Below, piece by piece: positions 23,685 to 30,792 of a DNA stretch of 30,792 bases. Origin of the DNA: a virus; the IMG/VR virus record IMGVR_UViG_3300031746_000109, positions 1-30,792 of that record. The stretch is one strand, 5' to 3'. Every line of letters starts with the position of its first letter. The first letter of the stretch is position 1. The notes below the pieces were generated by a model that saw nothing but the letters and a program-made list of their open reading frames with translations, had not been told where the DNA came from and ran no database searches. A program made the position numbers and the translations under genes.

Positions 23685-24575
23685 TTACGCGGGAATATTT
23701 TCGTAGCCCCAATGCCAATCATCCCAGCTGGTGCCGCACCTGTAGTAGCTGATATAGCTGGCTACCAAGGTATTGCTATCCTTATCCTGGAACATCTGGA
23801 TTGGTTCGCGGTTCCACCAAATCAAGTATTCCTTCATCATGGCATAGTCTACCATCCACCAATTTTCGGCGTCTGTCAGCCTATCCCAAACCATGAGCTT
23901 ATACTTGCCCTGATGGAAGTTGACGTTATTATCCGCGGTGTCAACCTTTCCCTTAGAATTGATAATCTCGTAACCCGTTTCCTCAAGGGAGCGAGGTATG
24001 ATGATTGAATCCGGGTTTACCGAGATTTGTTCTCCTATGTCGCCATAGAAGTCGTACATCGCCAGCCGGGTCGTCTCTACGTTCGTCGCACCAAGAGTAA
24101 GCGTACTCTCGTTTGACTGCGTAGCTACGCCGCTGACGTTTGACGGATGGTCTGAGGCAAACAGCTCGCAACCATCTCCATCCGAAGGTTCATAGGTCGT
24201 GCCGAGAATAAATACGTTGGCACCCTGCTTCTCCCTCGAACGATTTGCCGAAGTAGCCAAACCTGTCGGGAAACGATTTACGACACGATTCTGGTCATCG
24301 CTCGCCAGCTTGTGCTGTATCATAATCTTCGCAGCATACTCTGTGAACGTAATGACCTTGTCGTAGCCCTGGCTTCTCTCTACTTCGCCTACTTTTCCAG
24401 TGAACTCCTGGTGGTCCGGTACCTGTCCAACGGACGAGGATTTCTCAAAGGCCTTATCTGAGGTAAGGACGTTGAATATATCCGGAACCATCGCAGGGAG
24501 CTTCTTATACTGGTCAATGTAAATGATACGAAAATCCGTCTCAAGTACATCATTCCAATTAGCAGCTAAGTGCAT
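23685..24575 (-). CDS. Major capsid protein
   Basis: This 296-residue protein has the features of a HK97-fold or Mu gpT-like capsid protein: an N-terminal helix region with AMVPDIFNVLTSDKAFEKSS, an E-loop-like stretch (EFTGKVGEVERSQGYD), LFASDHPSN in the middle, and the C-terminal YISYYRCGTSWDDWHWGYEN that closes many phage capsid proteins. It has no signal peptide. The position after scaffold and a possible decoration protein, with a strong GGAGG site, supports it. It builds the shell in hexamers and pentamers around the scaffold. Confidence 0.75.
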   Translation of the reverse strand: MHLAANWNDVLETDFRIIYIDQYKKLPAMVPDIFNVLTSDKAFEKSSSVGQVPDHQEFTGKVGEVERSQGYDKVITFTEYAAKIMIQHKLASDDQNRVVNRFPTGLATSANRSREKQGANVFILGTTYEPSDGDGCELFASDHPSNVSGVATQSNESTLTLGATNVETTRLAMYDFYGDIGEQISVNPDSIIIPRSLEETGYEIINSKGKVDTADNNVNFHQGKYKLMVWDRLTDAENWWMVDYAMMKEYLIWWNREPIQMFQDKDSNTLVASYISYYRCGTSWDDWHWGYENIPA

Positions 24576-24590
24576 GGTTTCTCTCCTCCG

Positions 24591-25403
24591 TTAAGCAACT
24601 ACCCGACTCCAGGTATGACACAACTGGACAATCTCTGCTTCAAAGGTGGCTAACTTTCCACCCAAACCCTCTAACCCTTTGTCATTCCAATACCTCATCG
24701 CATGCGTAGGCGCGCTTTCCCATCTTCCCCAATTCTCTATAACCTCAAGGAAAACAGTAGTAGCAACTGCTATGATTGTATTCATACCAGTCGCCGTCGT
24801 ATTAAGCGGACAGAACCTATGACCAATAGGCAATATCTTGATAAAGTCTGTAGACGTATCAACGGTTACAGCGCTATCAATCGTGGTCGTACCAGATGAG
24901 GATACTGTCAGATAACGCAGTTTACCTTTATGGGTAGCCGCACTATCCGTTCCCTCTGTGGTATAAAGCCACGCGCCTTCTATATCATCTTCCAAGAGCG
25001 TAATTACCCAAGTCGTGGAAGCTGCTACAGCCGTTGTACAGCTCTTAGCAAGAGTCTGGTCATAATACGCAAAGTATGTTGCATCAGGGTTCACGATCGC
25101 CGGCAACCAGTTAAAACCAGTGGTTGCTACCCTACTGTTGCAAAGAGTGGACGAAAAATTATACAACTTGGCATTTTCCTTAGATGCGTATGCATCCGCA
25201 GAATTTGCCTGAAGAATACCAATCGTATCTTCAGCTTCCGTCGCACTCGTAGAGACATAAGCATTTATATACTGCTTATACTCTTGATCGTGAAAGTTGG
25301 CATGTCGCATTACCAACTGACCCTTATACATCACGCCCGTATCGTATACTGGGATATTGGTGACATAAGGAACGTTACCGCCAAGTAATCTGGCTAATTG
25401 CAT
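24591..25403 (-). CDS. Possible capsid decoration or second head protein
   Basis: This 270-residue protein is Thr/Ser/Ala-rich with many short beta strands (YVTNIPVYDTGVMYKGQLVM, later STTWVITLLEDDIEGAW and LRYLTVSSSG). It has no enzyme motif or signal peptide. It lies between the zinc-ribbon and major capsid genes, where decoration or stabilising head proteins occur. AAGGAG precedes the ATG. The spacer to the zinc-ribbon gene upstream (25404-25505) holds only short imperfect hairpins. The role is inferred from position. Confidence 0.5.
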   Translation of the reverse strand: MQLARLLGGNVPYVTNIPVYDTGVMYKGQLVMRHANFHDQEYKQYINAYVSTSATEAEDTIGILQANSADAYASKENAKLYNFSSTLCNSRVATTGFNWLPAIVNPDATYFAYYDQTLAKSCTTAVAASTTWVITLLEDDIEGAWLYTTEGTDSAATHKGKLRYLTVSSSGTTTIDSAVTVDTSTDFIKILPIGHRFCPLNTTATGMNTIIAVATTVFLEVIENWGRWESAPTHAMRYWNDKGLEGLGGKLATFEAEIVQLCHTWSRVVA

Positions 25404-25505
25404 TTTCTATCTCCTTATGTGAACTGAATACTTTACTACTAACCTTTGAATGTTACTTGCTTTTGCCAAAGCCAAGTAGATTCCCCTACTACACCATTGT
25501 GACTT

Positions 25506-25823
25506 TTACTCGGCCCACCTATAGGAGCCGCACCCAGGACAACCACCAGTTATCTCCGGTTCGTAATAGTAGTCAGTCACACTTTTCCTACTACCACTCC
25601 CTACAGTATAAGCAGAGGCGGTCTTCTGAGACCCGTAATCTACACCCTTCTCAGCAAAACTACCCTCCTTAATACGCTTATCCCTATCGGGATCACATAT
25701 AAAGCCACAAAACTTACATCTCTTAAGCCGAGACTCGTCTCCCTTTATGCCGTACTTATCCTTTACGTCTTTAGCCCGTAGAGGCGACCCTGTATGAGAC
25801 GTAGGATAAATATTCTTAAACAC
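25506..25823 (-). CDS. Zinc-ribbon protein
   Basis: This 105-residue protein starts at GTG (25823), which overlaps the TAG of the scaffold gene. Cysteines occur as C36-x-x-C39 (RCKFCGFIC) and C95-x-x-C98 (GGCPGCGSYRW), a two-knuckle zinc ribbon separated by a Gly/Ser/Tyr-rich region. Similar small ribbons sit beside scaffold genes in other phages. GGGGAGGG lies six bases before the GTG. Possible roles include an assembly factor or a scaffold-capsid adaptor. The ribbon is clear; the function is not. Confidence 0.55.
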   Translation of the reverse strand: MFKNIYPTSHTGSPLRAKDVKDKYGIKGDESRLKRCKFCGFICDPDRDKRIKEGSFAEKGVDYGSQKTASAYTVGSGSRKSVTDYYYEPEITGGCPGCGSYRWAE

Positions 25824-26695
25824 TAAAACCCTCCCCGACCGTAGGAAATATCCTTGTTATCACGGATAGCGCAGTAAGTCGCCAAGTCTTTGACCTTACC
25901 GCTTGCGACCGCACGCTCGGCTGCCTGTTTCTCCACGTCGCTATTGAACTTCACTTCCACTGCTGGTTTCGCTGGCGCAGGTGAACCACCGTCCGCTACT
26001 CTACCCGCCTTAATATCCGCCTGTCTCTGCTTTTCCTTTGTATCCTTCTCCTGCTCTATTTTCTCCTTCAAAGCACCCTCCTCCTGACCTTGTAGGCGCT
26101 TTTCCATGAGCGCCATCACCATCTCCGGACCATCCGCTATCTCAAGGATCCTTGGATCCTTATTTGCGATTTCTTGAAAAACCCTTCCCTTTTCACTATC
26201 CGGATTAAAGACAATACCATGCTCGTTAAAGATAAACTTACCGTCCTTATCCTTCATAAACATATCAGGATGCTTTTCCCTCAACCTCTCGGCTGACTTC
26301 TTCTGGGCGCTCTCAAAGGTTATTACGTTATCCTGAAATCTACGCCGTAAGTCCGTTCCGTGGGTAGGATACTGCGCTATAAGGTCATCCCACTCCTCTT
26401 CGGACTGAGGATAGTTTTCCTCACTATAGACATCCCTTAGGGTCTGCGTTCCTTTCGGCTTACCGCTTGTTTCAAGCGCGGCAACCCTTGTTACCAACCC
26501 CACCTTCTCCTGTTCGGAACGAGACAGTTTCTCTTCCGTTTCCTTCAACTTCTTATAGATTGCGTCTATAGCCTCTTGGGTAACAGGCTTCCCTACCTTG
26601 CCTGCGTCAGCCTTGGCCTGTGCCTCAGCCTGCGCCTGCATCTCCTTGTCTTTTACTTCCTTTTCCTGCTGTGCCTTTAATTCTTCTTCCGTCAT
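25823..26695 (-). CDS. Scaffolding protein
   Basis: This 290-residue protein is highly charged. An N-terminal helix rich in Glu, Lys, Gln and Ala is followed by a coiled-coil region (IDAIYKKLKETEEKLS), a central folded part, a second coiled part (EEGALKEKIEQEKDTKEKQR), and a C-terminal ERAVASGKVKDLATYCAI. This build and the position between portal and capsid genes are those of phage scaffolds, which guide procapsid assembly and are then released. AAGGAGAAGG lies before the ATG. No protease motif is present, so maturation may rely on scaffold exit instead. Confidence 0.7.
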   Translation of the reverse strand: MTEEELKAQQEKEVKDKEMQAQAEAQAKADAGKVGKPVTQEAIDAIYKKLKETEEKLSRSEQEKVGLVTRVAALETSGKPKGTQTLRDVYSEENYPQSEEEWDDLIAQYPTHGTDLRRRFQDNVITFESAQKKSAERLREKHPDMFMKDKDGKFIFNEHGIVFNPDSEKGRVFQEIANKDPRILEIADGPEMVMALMEKRLQGQEEGALKEKIEQEKDTKEKQRQADIKAGRVADGGSPAPAKPAVEVKFNSDVEKQAAERAVASGKVKDLATYCAIRDNKDISYGRGGF

Positions 26696-26719
26696 TTCCT
26701 TCTCCTTTACCTTTGCGAG

Positions 26720-26983
26720 CTACTCATTTGCCCAAACGTCTATTAGCTCGCCCTTAAATAGACGCTTGAGAATATCCAACTGCCCCTGATAATAGCGGGC
26801 ATCATAAAAGTTATTGGCCCGGAGGCTGCTGTCCCGGTTGCGCTCCAGGTCCACCGACAGGCACTCCCCCTGTAGGTGTACTTCGAGGCCCGGCTGACCC
26901 CATATTTTGGCCATAAGGAAGTTGAAGCCCGGGTGCGTTACCAGCTCCTTCAATGCCCTGCCCTTGCCCTGCGATATTGGCAT
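26720..26983 (-). CDS. Small gene overprinted on the portal C-terminus
   Basis: The 87-residue protein starts at the ATG at 26983 and overlaps the last 173 bases of the portal gene in the +1 frame. The final 30 residues lie beyond the portal stop. It reads LKELVTHPGFNFLMAKIWGQ and ends with FYDARYYQGQLDILKRLFKG, a regular mixed protein sequence. AGAGG lies about 11 bases before the ATG, slightly far. The portal frame in the overlap is a low-complexity Gly/Pro/Gln tail, whereas this frame looks constrained. It is probably a head protein; HPG-type small proteins near portal genes are known in phages, but this is recollection. Confidence 0.6.
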   Translation of the reverse strand: MPISQGKGRALKELVTHPGFNFLMAKIWGQPGLEVHLQGECLSVDLERNRDSSLRANNFYDARYYQGQLDILKRLFKGELIDVWANE

Positions 26984-29063
26984 ATTGTTCCATACCTCTC
27001 TGTATGTTCTCCATATATGTTGCCTGAAGTTTACGTATGTAATCGTTAAACACGACATTGGCTTCCGGTGTAAGTTGTCTGGTCTTACGAAGCTCCTTAA
27101 GTCGTGGTATAAGGGTAGTCGGGTCGCCTAACGGTATATTCACCATCTCTTGCTCAATCATGGTAAAGATACCCTCGGCATCCTCTACACTTGTCTCTGT
27201 CTGCGGTCGAGGCCCTATGTACTTCTCTACAGGTATTCTCCGCATAGCCTTCAGGTAGTCTGCCCTGATTTCCCACATAAAGGCGGGATTCTGCTGAACA
27301 AGTGGGTCGAAGGCCATAGTCTGAAACATTGCCATAGCAAACTGCCTCTCCGCGTCCATATCCATAGCGGTAAGGTCGAGTTGCATCTTGGCCTCATAGC
27401 TACCAAGCATATACTCTGGAGACGGCCACTTGTGTATGTTCTCCTTGCCAAGTATCCGAGACCACATGTCTGGGGGCATATTCTCCTCATACTGTTGCCT
27501 TACATCTGTCAGTATGGCGCAGATAATCCCCTGTACACGCGCCCCTATCAGACCAAACTTCTGTTCTCCCTGGGATATAACCGCAAGTGTACCCCTGGCT
27601 GTCGGCCGGGAAGCCGTCTCCCTACCCATCATGGCTGGAGTAAGATAGGTAAGGCGTTCTATCAACTCCATTACAAGTTTTTCCTCTTGGAAACTCACCT
27701 GTAAGCCATTGGAAGGGAATGTCGGGAACCTCACATCCCTGTCCGGGTCATCCAAAGGAATACCTGTAGCCGGCGCCGCTATAATCCTACGGGCGGGTGT
27801 TCCACTTGCCGACCTATAGAAGAAGAATGGCGCTATGAGCATGTTACCGGCATCTATTCTCTGATTGTGGATGGCATCCAGCTCATCATGGAGATGTCTG
27901 ACAAGTTCGGGTACTGACTTCCCATACGCGCGCCCGGGTCTGCGCAGGAAGGGTCTTATTACCCAAGACGACCGCCCTATCCTCGATACGGCGTGCATAG
28001 GCTTCCCTGACATATAGAGCTTAAGGTCTTCACATATCAGAAAGACGCACTTCTCACGGACACCATCGTTGTTAATATCGTAGAGTATCTCCGCCTCAAG
28101 GCACTTTAGTTTGTAATTCTCCTGCCTTATGTCCATCGGCGGTACAGTTCCTTCCGCCTCCATGCGTTGCTTCTGCGTACCCTTGAACTCTTCGGTCTGG
28201 CTTAACCCTGCCTTGATTATCCCTGATGTCTCACCCTGCTTACCCAAGTCAACACCCGGGCTTAAAGCACCGTGATACTGTAATTCACGAAGTTGCGGTA
28301 GGGTATACCACCGTTCGTCTATGATGTATTCGGCATGGTCTTCCCATCTCTTCTCAAAGGTATTGGCGTCGTAGGGAATATAAACGTGCTCTAAGGGGCG
28401 TATCTCAAGGTAACACCGTTCCCTACGGATATAGTCCCGTACAATCCTGAACTTTGGCTTAATGCTCAGGTTGCCATCGTCCGTAGCGTAGTATTCCAGA
28501 CCATCGGGGATCTTCCTTGTTACCCACACCCAGTAGGTCTTCCATATCTTCTTAACGGCTATTGTGCCGTCTACCACCAAACAATGTACTATGTCGTCAA
28601 CCGTGCCGTCTATTTCCATATCAGTAGAGGTAACCCACGACATAACTACCTTATTAGCGGAAGCAGTCTCTATATCATGCTCTTCCGTGCCTTCCCAGTA
28701 TAAGGACTTCGCATTCCAAGCCATAGGATAGAGTTTAGCATGAAGAAGGTCGCAGGCCACGGTTGTTACCATAGTGGAGATATTGGAGTGACCAGGCCAC
28801 GGTATATCACTCGCTTCCTTCAAGCCCTCATACTGCTTTATGCACTTCTCCCTGATAGCCATAAAGCCACCGCGTGCCTGTTCTGACTCATCACGCATGG
28901 CAATAATAGCCTCTACGATAGCCTTCTTCTTATCGTCACTAAGGTCAAACTGTTTAGAGAGGTTCTCTTGCTTCTCTTCCTTTTCCTTCTCTACCGCTTC
29001 CTTCGGCTTATCGAAGAACTCCCCGACCTTCTTGGTTATCTTCCCTACGATACCGTCTGGCAT
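26811..29063 (-). CDS. Portal protein
   Basis: The 750-residue protein has a charged N-terminus and then IPWPGHSNISTMVTTVACDL and LLHAKLYPM, a signature of podovirus-type portals. Further portal features are VPELVRHLHDELDAIHNQRI, IIAAPATGIPLDD and RPTARGTLAVIS. The last 57 residues are a low-complexity Gly/Pro/Gln tail. The portal forms the dodecameric ring through which terminase packages DNA, and it nucleates the procapsid. AGGAG precedes the ATG, one base after the preceding stop. A small gene is overprinted on the C-terminal tail. Confidence 0.75.
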   Translation of the reverse strand: MPDGIVGKITKKVGEFFDKPKEAVEKEKEEKQENLSKQFDLSDDKKKAIVEAIIAMRDESEQARGGFMAIREKCIKQYEGLKEASDIPWPGHSNISTMVTTVACDLLHAKLYPMAWNAKSLYWEGTEEHDIETASANKVVMSWVTSTDMEIDGTVDDIVHCLVVDGTIAVKKIWKTYWVWVTRKIPDGLEYYATDDGNLSIKPKFRIVRDYIRRERCYLEIRPLEHVYIPYDANTFEKRWEDHAEYIIDERWYTLPQLRELQYHGALSPGVDLGKQGETSGIIKAGLSQTEEFKGTQKQRMEAEGTVPPMDIRQENYKLKCLEAEILYDINNDGVREKCVFLICEDLKLYMSGKPMHAVSRIGRSSWVIRPFLRRPGRAYGKSVPELVRHLHDELDAIHNQRIDAGNMLIAPFFFYRSASGTPARRIIAAPATGIPLDDPDRDVRFPTFPSNGLQVSFQEEKLVMELIERLTYLTPAMMGRETASRPTARGTLAVISQGEQKFGLIGARVQGIICAILTDVRQQYEENMPPDMWSRILGKENIHKWPSPEYMLGSYEAKMQLDLTAMDMDAERQFAMAMFQTMAFDPLVQQNPAFMWEIRADYLKAMRRIPVEKYIGPRPQTETSVEDAEGIFTMIEQEMVNIPLGDPTTLIPRLKELRKTRQLTPEANVVFNDYIRKLQATYMENIQRGMEQYANIAGQGQGIEGAGNAPGLQLPYGQNMGSAGPRSTPTGGVPVGGPGAQPGQQPPGQ

Positions 29064-29064
29064 T

Positions 29065-29235
29065 TTAGTATACTCCTATTGCCTTATTTCGAGACTTACT
29101 ACTCTTTTTCTTACGAGACTTACCTGCCTTAGAAAAGGCTATGGCAATAGCTTGTTTCTGCGGTCTACCGCTGTGCATCAACTCACTTATATTAGCACTG
29201 ATAACTTTCTTAGACTTTCCCTTCTTAAGCGGCAT
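29065..29235 (-). CDS. Small basic phage protein (DUF6496-like)
   Basis: From the ATG at 29235 the protein has 56 residues: [20 protein letters not shown], then [20 protein letters not shown] and a Lys/Ser-rich tail. The [19 protein letters not shown] core matches the short phage family known as DUF6496, which often lies next to the portal. It is probably a DNA- or capsid-binding protein. AGGGAGGAAG precedes the ATG. A longer frame from 29310 also has a strong ribosome site (AAGGGAGG) and would add 25 residues; the core is the same. Function is not known. Confidence 0.6.
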   Translation of the reverse strand: MPLKKGKSKKVISANISELMHSGRPQKQAIAIAFSKAGKSRKKKSSKSRNKAIGVY

Positions 29236-29251
29236 TTTCTTCCTCCCTTGT

Positions 29252-29458
29252 TTATTCTGATCCCAAAATGGGGATTGATGTGTCGCTGTCCCCGGCCCCG
29301 GACTGCTCATGGTAACCTCCCTTTAACGTACAAAGACCCCTTTCATGCCAATGGCAGGTCTCCATAACGACATAGTTGATACGGTTCTTCTTACCCTGAA
29401 TATTCTTTACGCAACACTGCGCTGTGCATGACGAGAACTCTAAAGGATTGTAGTTCAT
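29252..29458 (-). CDS. Small Cys-rich protein
   Basis: This 68-residue protein has cysteines at about 11, 15, 16, 35 and 43, with CHWHERGLC in the middle, suggesting a metal site. Its start overlaps the preceding stop as ATGA; the upstream site (GGGGA) is weak. It ends just before the DUF6496-like ATG at 29235. It overlaps the alternative longer frame of that gene (from 29310), so only one of the two arrangements may be used. No family is recognised. Confidence 0.4.
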   Translation of the reverse strand: MNYNPLEFSSCTAQCCVKNIQGKKNRINYVVMETCHWHERGLCTLKGGYHEQSGAGDSDTSIPILGSE

Positions 29459-29634
29459 TTCCCCAACTTTCTTGTAGGCAATCTACCCTTTAGTTTCATA
29501 TCCTTAGTAGGATTGGGTATCGGCTTTATTGGTTCTAATGGAGTCCCGCCTTTTAGCAGTATTTTCGGTACGTCAACAAAAAACTTCTTTAACTTATCTA
29601 GGTCAAACAAACCACTGTGCCATCTATTTGCCAT
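29455..29634 (-). CDS. 59-residue protein next to the terminase gene
   Basis: From the ATG at 29634 the protein has 59 residues (MANRWHSGLFDLDKLKKFFV, then a Pro/Lys-rich tail with PIKPIPNPTKD and a basic end). ACAGGAGGATAA precedes the ATG, the best ribosome site in this stretch, so this start is preferred over an in-frame ATG at 29670 inside the terminase gene. It follows the terminase stop by one base. No family is recognised. The basic tail could bind DNA or the terminase. Confidence 0.5.
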   Translation of the reverse strand: MANRWHSGLFDLDKLKKFFVDVPKILLKGGTPLEPIKPIPNPTKDMKLKGRLPTRKLGK

Positions 29635-29635
29635 T

Positions 29636-30792
29636 TTATCCTCCTGTATACATAGAACCATGTCCGGCAATCACTTCCGCCGGCTCGCCCGTCCACTGTA
29701 GTAGGGCAAGGTAGTGCAGTAAGTCCGGGAAGTCCGTATTAAGATCCTTCGGCTGTTCTTTAGGGTCTTTGTCCGTAATAAACTTCCGGGTGTCCCAGAC
29801 ATAGTGCTCTACCTGATAGATACAGTTTACGAGATCGTTCGCTACCTGTAGAATCGGCCTGTTGATAAGGTTGATCGGCTGAGTAATATCGTACCACATC
29901 AACTCCTCGACCTTCTTCCGGCCGCGCTCCTTATGGTCGTCCCCAAACCTGAATTGCATAGGGTAGCCAAGGTCCCGGCTTGCCTCTTCGAAGTCGTCCC
30001 GGACCGTCCTCTTATTATTCCCCTGTGTCTTAGGACCGAAGTTCGGGTCCATTATCCGCAGATCCACCTTCTCCCGGGCCTCTACCTCTACCTCCATAAT
30101 GTGCTTACAGACCTGCTTAAAGGTACAGTTCTTAAGCCAGGCTTCTCTATATATGAACCACCGCTTATAATCAGGCTCCATAGCCGCCCATATCAAGGCG
30201 TGAGGCTTCTCGTCATGGGGGTCTATCAACTGTACCCTCTTCCAATGGCGTGGAGGTTGGCCGGCATACATCGAATTGACGTTAGTCCAGATATTCCTAT
30301 CAAAGCCGTGAATATTCCTATCCCATATCTTCCAGATACGACCTGTCAGGTACTTAAACTTTCCGTGAATACGGGCATCAAACTCCCCAGCGTCCTTAAT
30401 TGACCTCTCATACCGCCTTATAGACTCCTCTGTAAGGCCTATATGCCCCCCTGTTAAGGGATTCGGCCTTAGGCTATTATGCCGTATATCCATAGTGAAG
30501 CACTCTACGTCCGCGTCTTTTGAGGCATATATCTCATCGTAGAGATACGGCTCTGATACAGGCGTAGCAGTGAACATTTCCCATCCAAAGTAGTCTGTAA
30601 GGCCTCTGAGAGTAGCTATACGGTGGGCTTGAGGGGGACATTCATCGTAACAAGCAAGGTGGCCAGACCATCCTTCTGCCAGAGTAGGAGACTGTTCGTA
30701 TGTCATAACGTCCATAGAGGACAGTTTACCGCTTTCGTGCTTAATCCAGTACTTATCATAGACCCCAGCGTTGTTCTTTTCCCTATCTTTGA
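29636..30792 (-). CDS. terL: Terminase large subunit, C-terminal part
   Basis: The frame is open at the right edge, so the N-terminal part, including Walker A, is missing. Visible from the in-frame Met at 30715: a Walker B-like GHLACYDECPP (Asp24, Glu25), the coupling motif FTATPVSEPY (Thr49-Pro52), then the nuclease domain with VQLIDPHDEK (Asp165), LRIMDPNFGP (Asp223) and DFPDLLHYLAL (Asp328 and Asp331). These acidic residues match the RNase H-like nuclease centre that cuts concatemers. The protein docks on the portal to translocate DNA. Reading upstream through SSMDV and YWIKHES shows the gene starts outside the window. Confidence 0.85.
   Translation of the reverse strand, partial: KDREKNNAGVYDKYWIKHESGKLSSMDVMTYEQSPTLAEGWSGHLACYDECPPQAHRIATLRGLTDYFGWEMFTATPVSEPYLYDEIYASKDADVECFTMDIRHNSLRPNPLTGGHIGLTEESIRRYERSIKDAGEFDARIHGKFKYLTGRIWKIWDRNIHGFDRNIWTNVNSMYAGQPPRHWKRVQLIDPHDEKPHALIWAAMEPDYKRWFIYREAWLKNCTFKQVCKHIMEVEVEAREKVDLRIMDPNFGPKTQGNNKRTVRDDFEEASRDLGYPMQFRFGDDHKERGRKKVEELMWYDITQPINLINRPILQVANDLVNCIYQVEHYVWDTRKFITDKDPKEQPKDLNTDFPDLLHYLALLQWTGEPAEVIAGHGSMYTGG

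Noticed and set aside
25404-25505. Promoter or extra gene before the possible decoration gene
   Set aside because: A short open frame has no start codon, -10/-35 candidates are poorly spaced, and the only hairpins are 5 base pairs long.
26984-27058. Longer start for the gene overprinted on the portal
   Set aside because: The extra 25 residues lie wholly in portal sequence, have no better ribosome site, and do not look like part of the small protein.
27150-27704. Plus-strand frame of 184 codons
   Set aside because: It runs opposite to the portal gene, has low-plausibility composition, and no plus-strand operon or ribosome site supports it.

Overview
The window is a contiguous piece of a tailed-bacteriophage genome of podovirus (short-tail) type. 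Every supportable gene lies on the minus strand, so the phage gene order reads from the right edge to the left edge. The assignment rests on a terminase large subunit, portal, scaffold, major capsid protein, adaptor, tail-hub protein and three large Ala/Gly-rich presumed ejection proteins. There is no tape-measure protein, tail-tube protein, sheath or baseplate gene. No bacterial housekeeping gene, tRNA, integrase, transposase or CRISPR array was found. Start sites are mostly preceded by strong AGGAGG-type ribosome binding sites, and many genes overlap by ATGA or TAATG, as in one long late operon. The host cannot be named. Sec-type signal peptides on four presumed surface proteins suggest a bacterial host with an ordinary Sec pathway.

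Layout in transcription order: (1) packaging and portal, 30792-26811: terminase (N-terminus outside the window), three small proteins, portal; (2) head, 26983-21261: a small gene overprinted on the portal tail, scaffold, zinc-ribbon protein, a beta-rich protein that may decorate the capsid, major capsid protein, beta-helix protein and several small zinc-binding or unknown proteins; (3) a beta-rich and fiber block, 21251-13997: two tandem paralogues plus a third small protein, a coiled-coil protein, four consecutive proteins with signal peptides (including a 1070-residue fiber-like protein and a LamG-like protein) and a one-TM protein; (4) tail tube/hub, 14000-10745: a CxC micro-protein, adaptor and hub/stabilisation protein; (5) a second fiber pair with a shared N-terminus, 10730-8801, with accessory proteins down to 8103; (6) ejection proteins, 8116-1480; (7) membrane proteins and a putative holin, 1480-782, followed by an open frame without a normal start; (8) a new transcription unit with a sigma70-like promoter at 532-560, a ribbon-helix-helix regulator and the N-terminal part of a PD-(D/E)XK nuclease running off the left edge, probably the start of an early or replication module.

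How the parts work together: terminase and portal package DNA into a shell built by the capsid protein on the scaffold. The adaptor and hub proteins close the head and form the short tail, the fibers bind the host, and the three large internal proteins are the expected DNA-ejection apparatus. The least expected features are the run of secreted-type fiber proteins, the gene overprinted on the portal C-terminus, the structured element after the capsid gene, the possible stop-codon readthrough extension of the holin, and the apparently leaderless regulator promoter with a palindromic candidate operator. No endolysin was recognised in the window.
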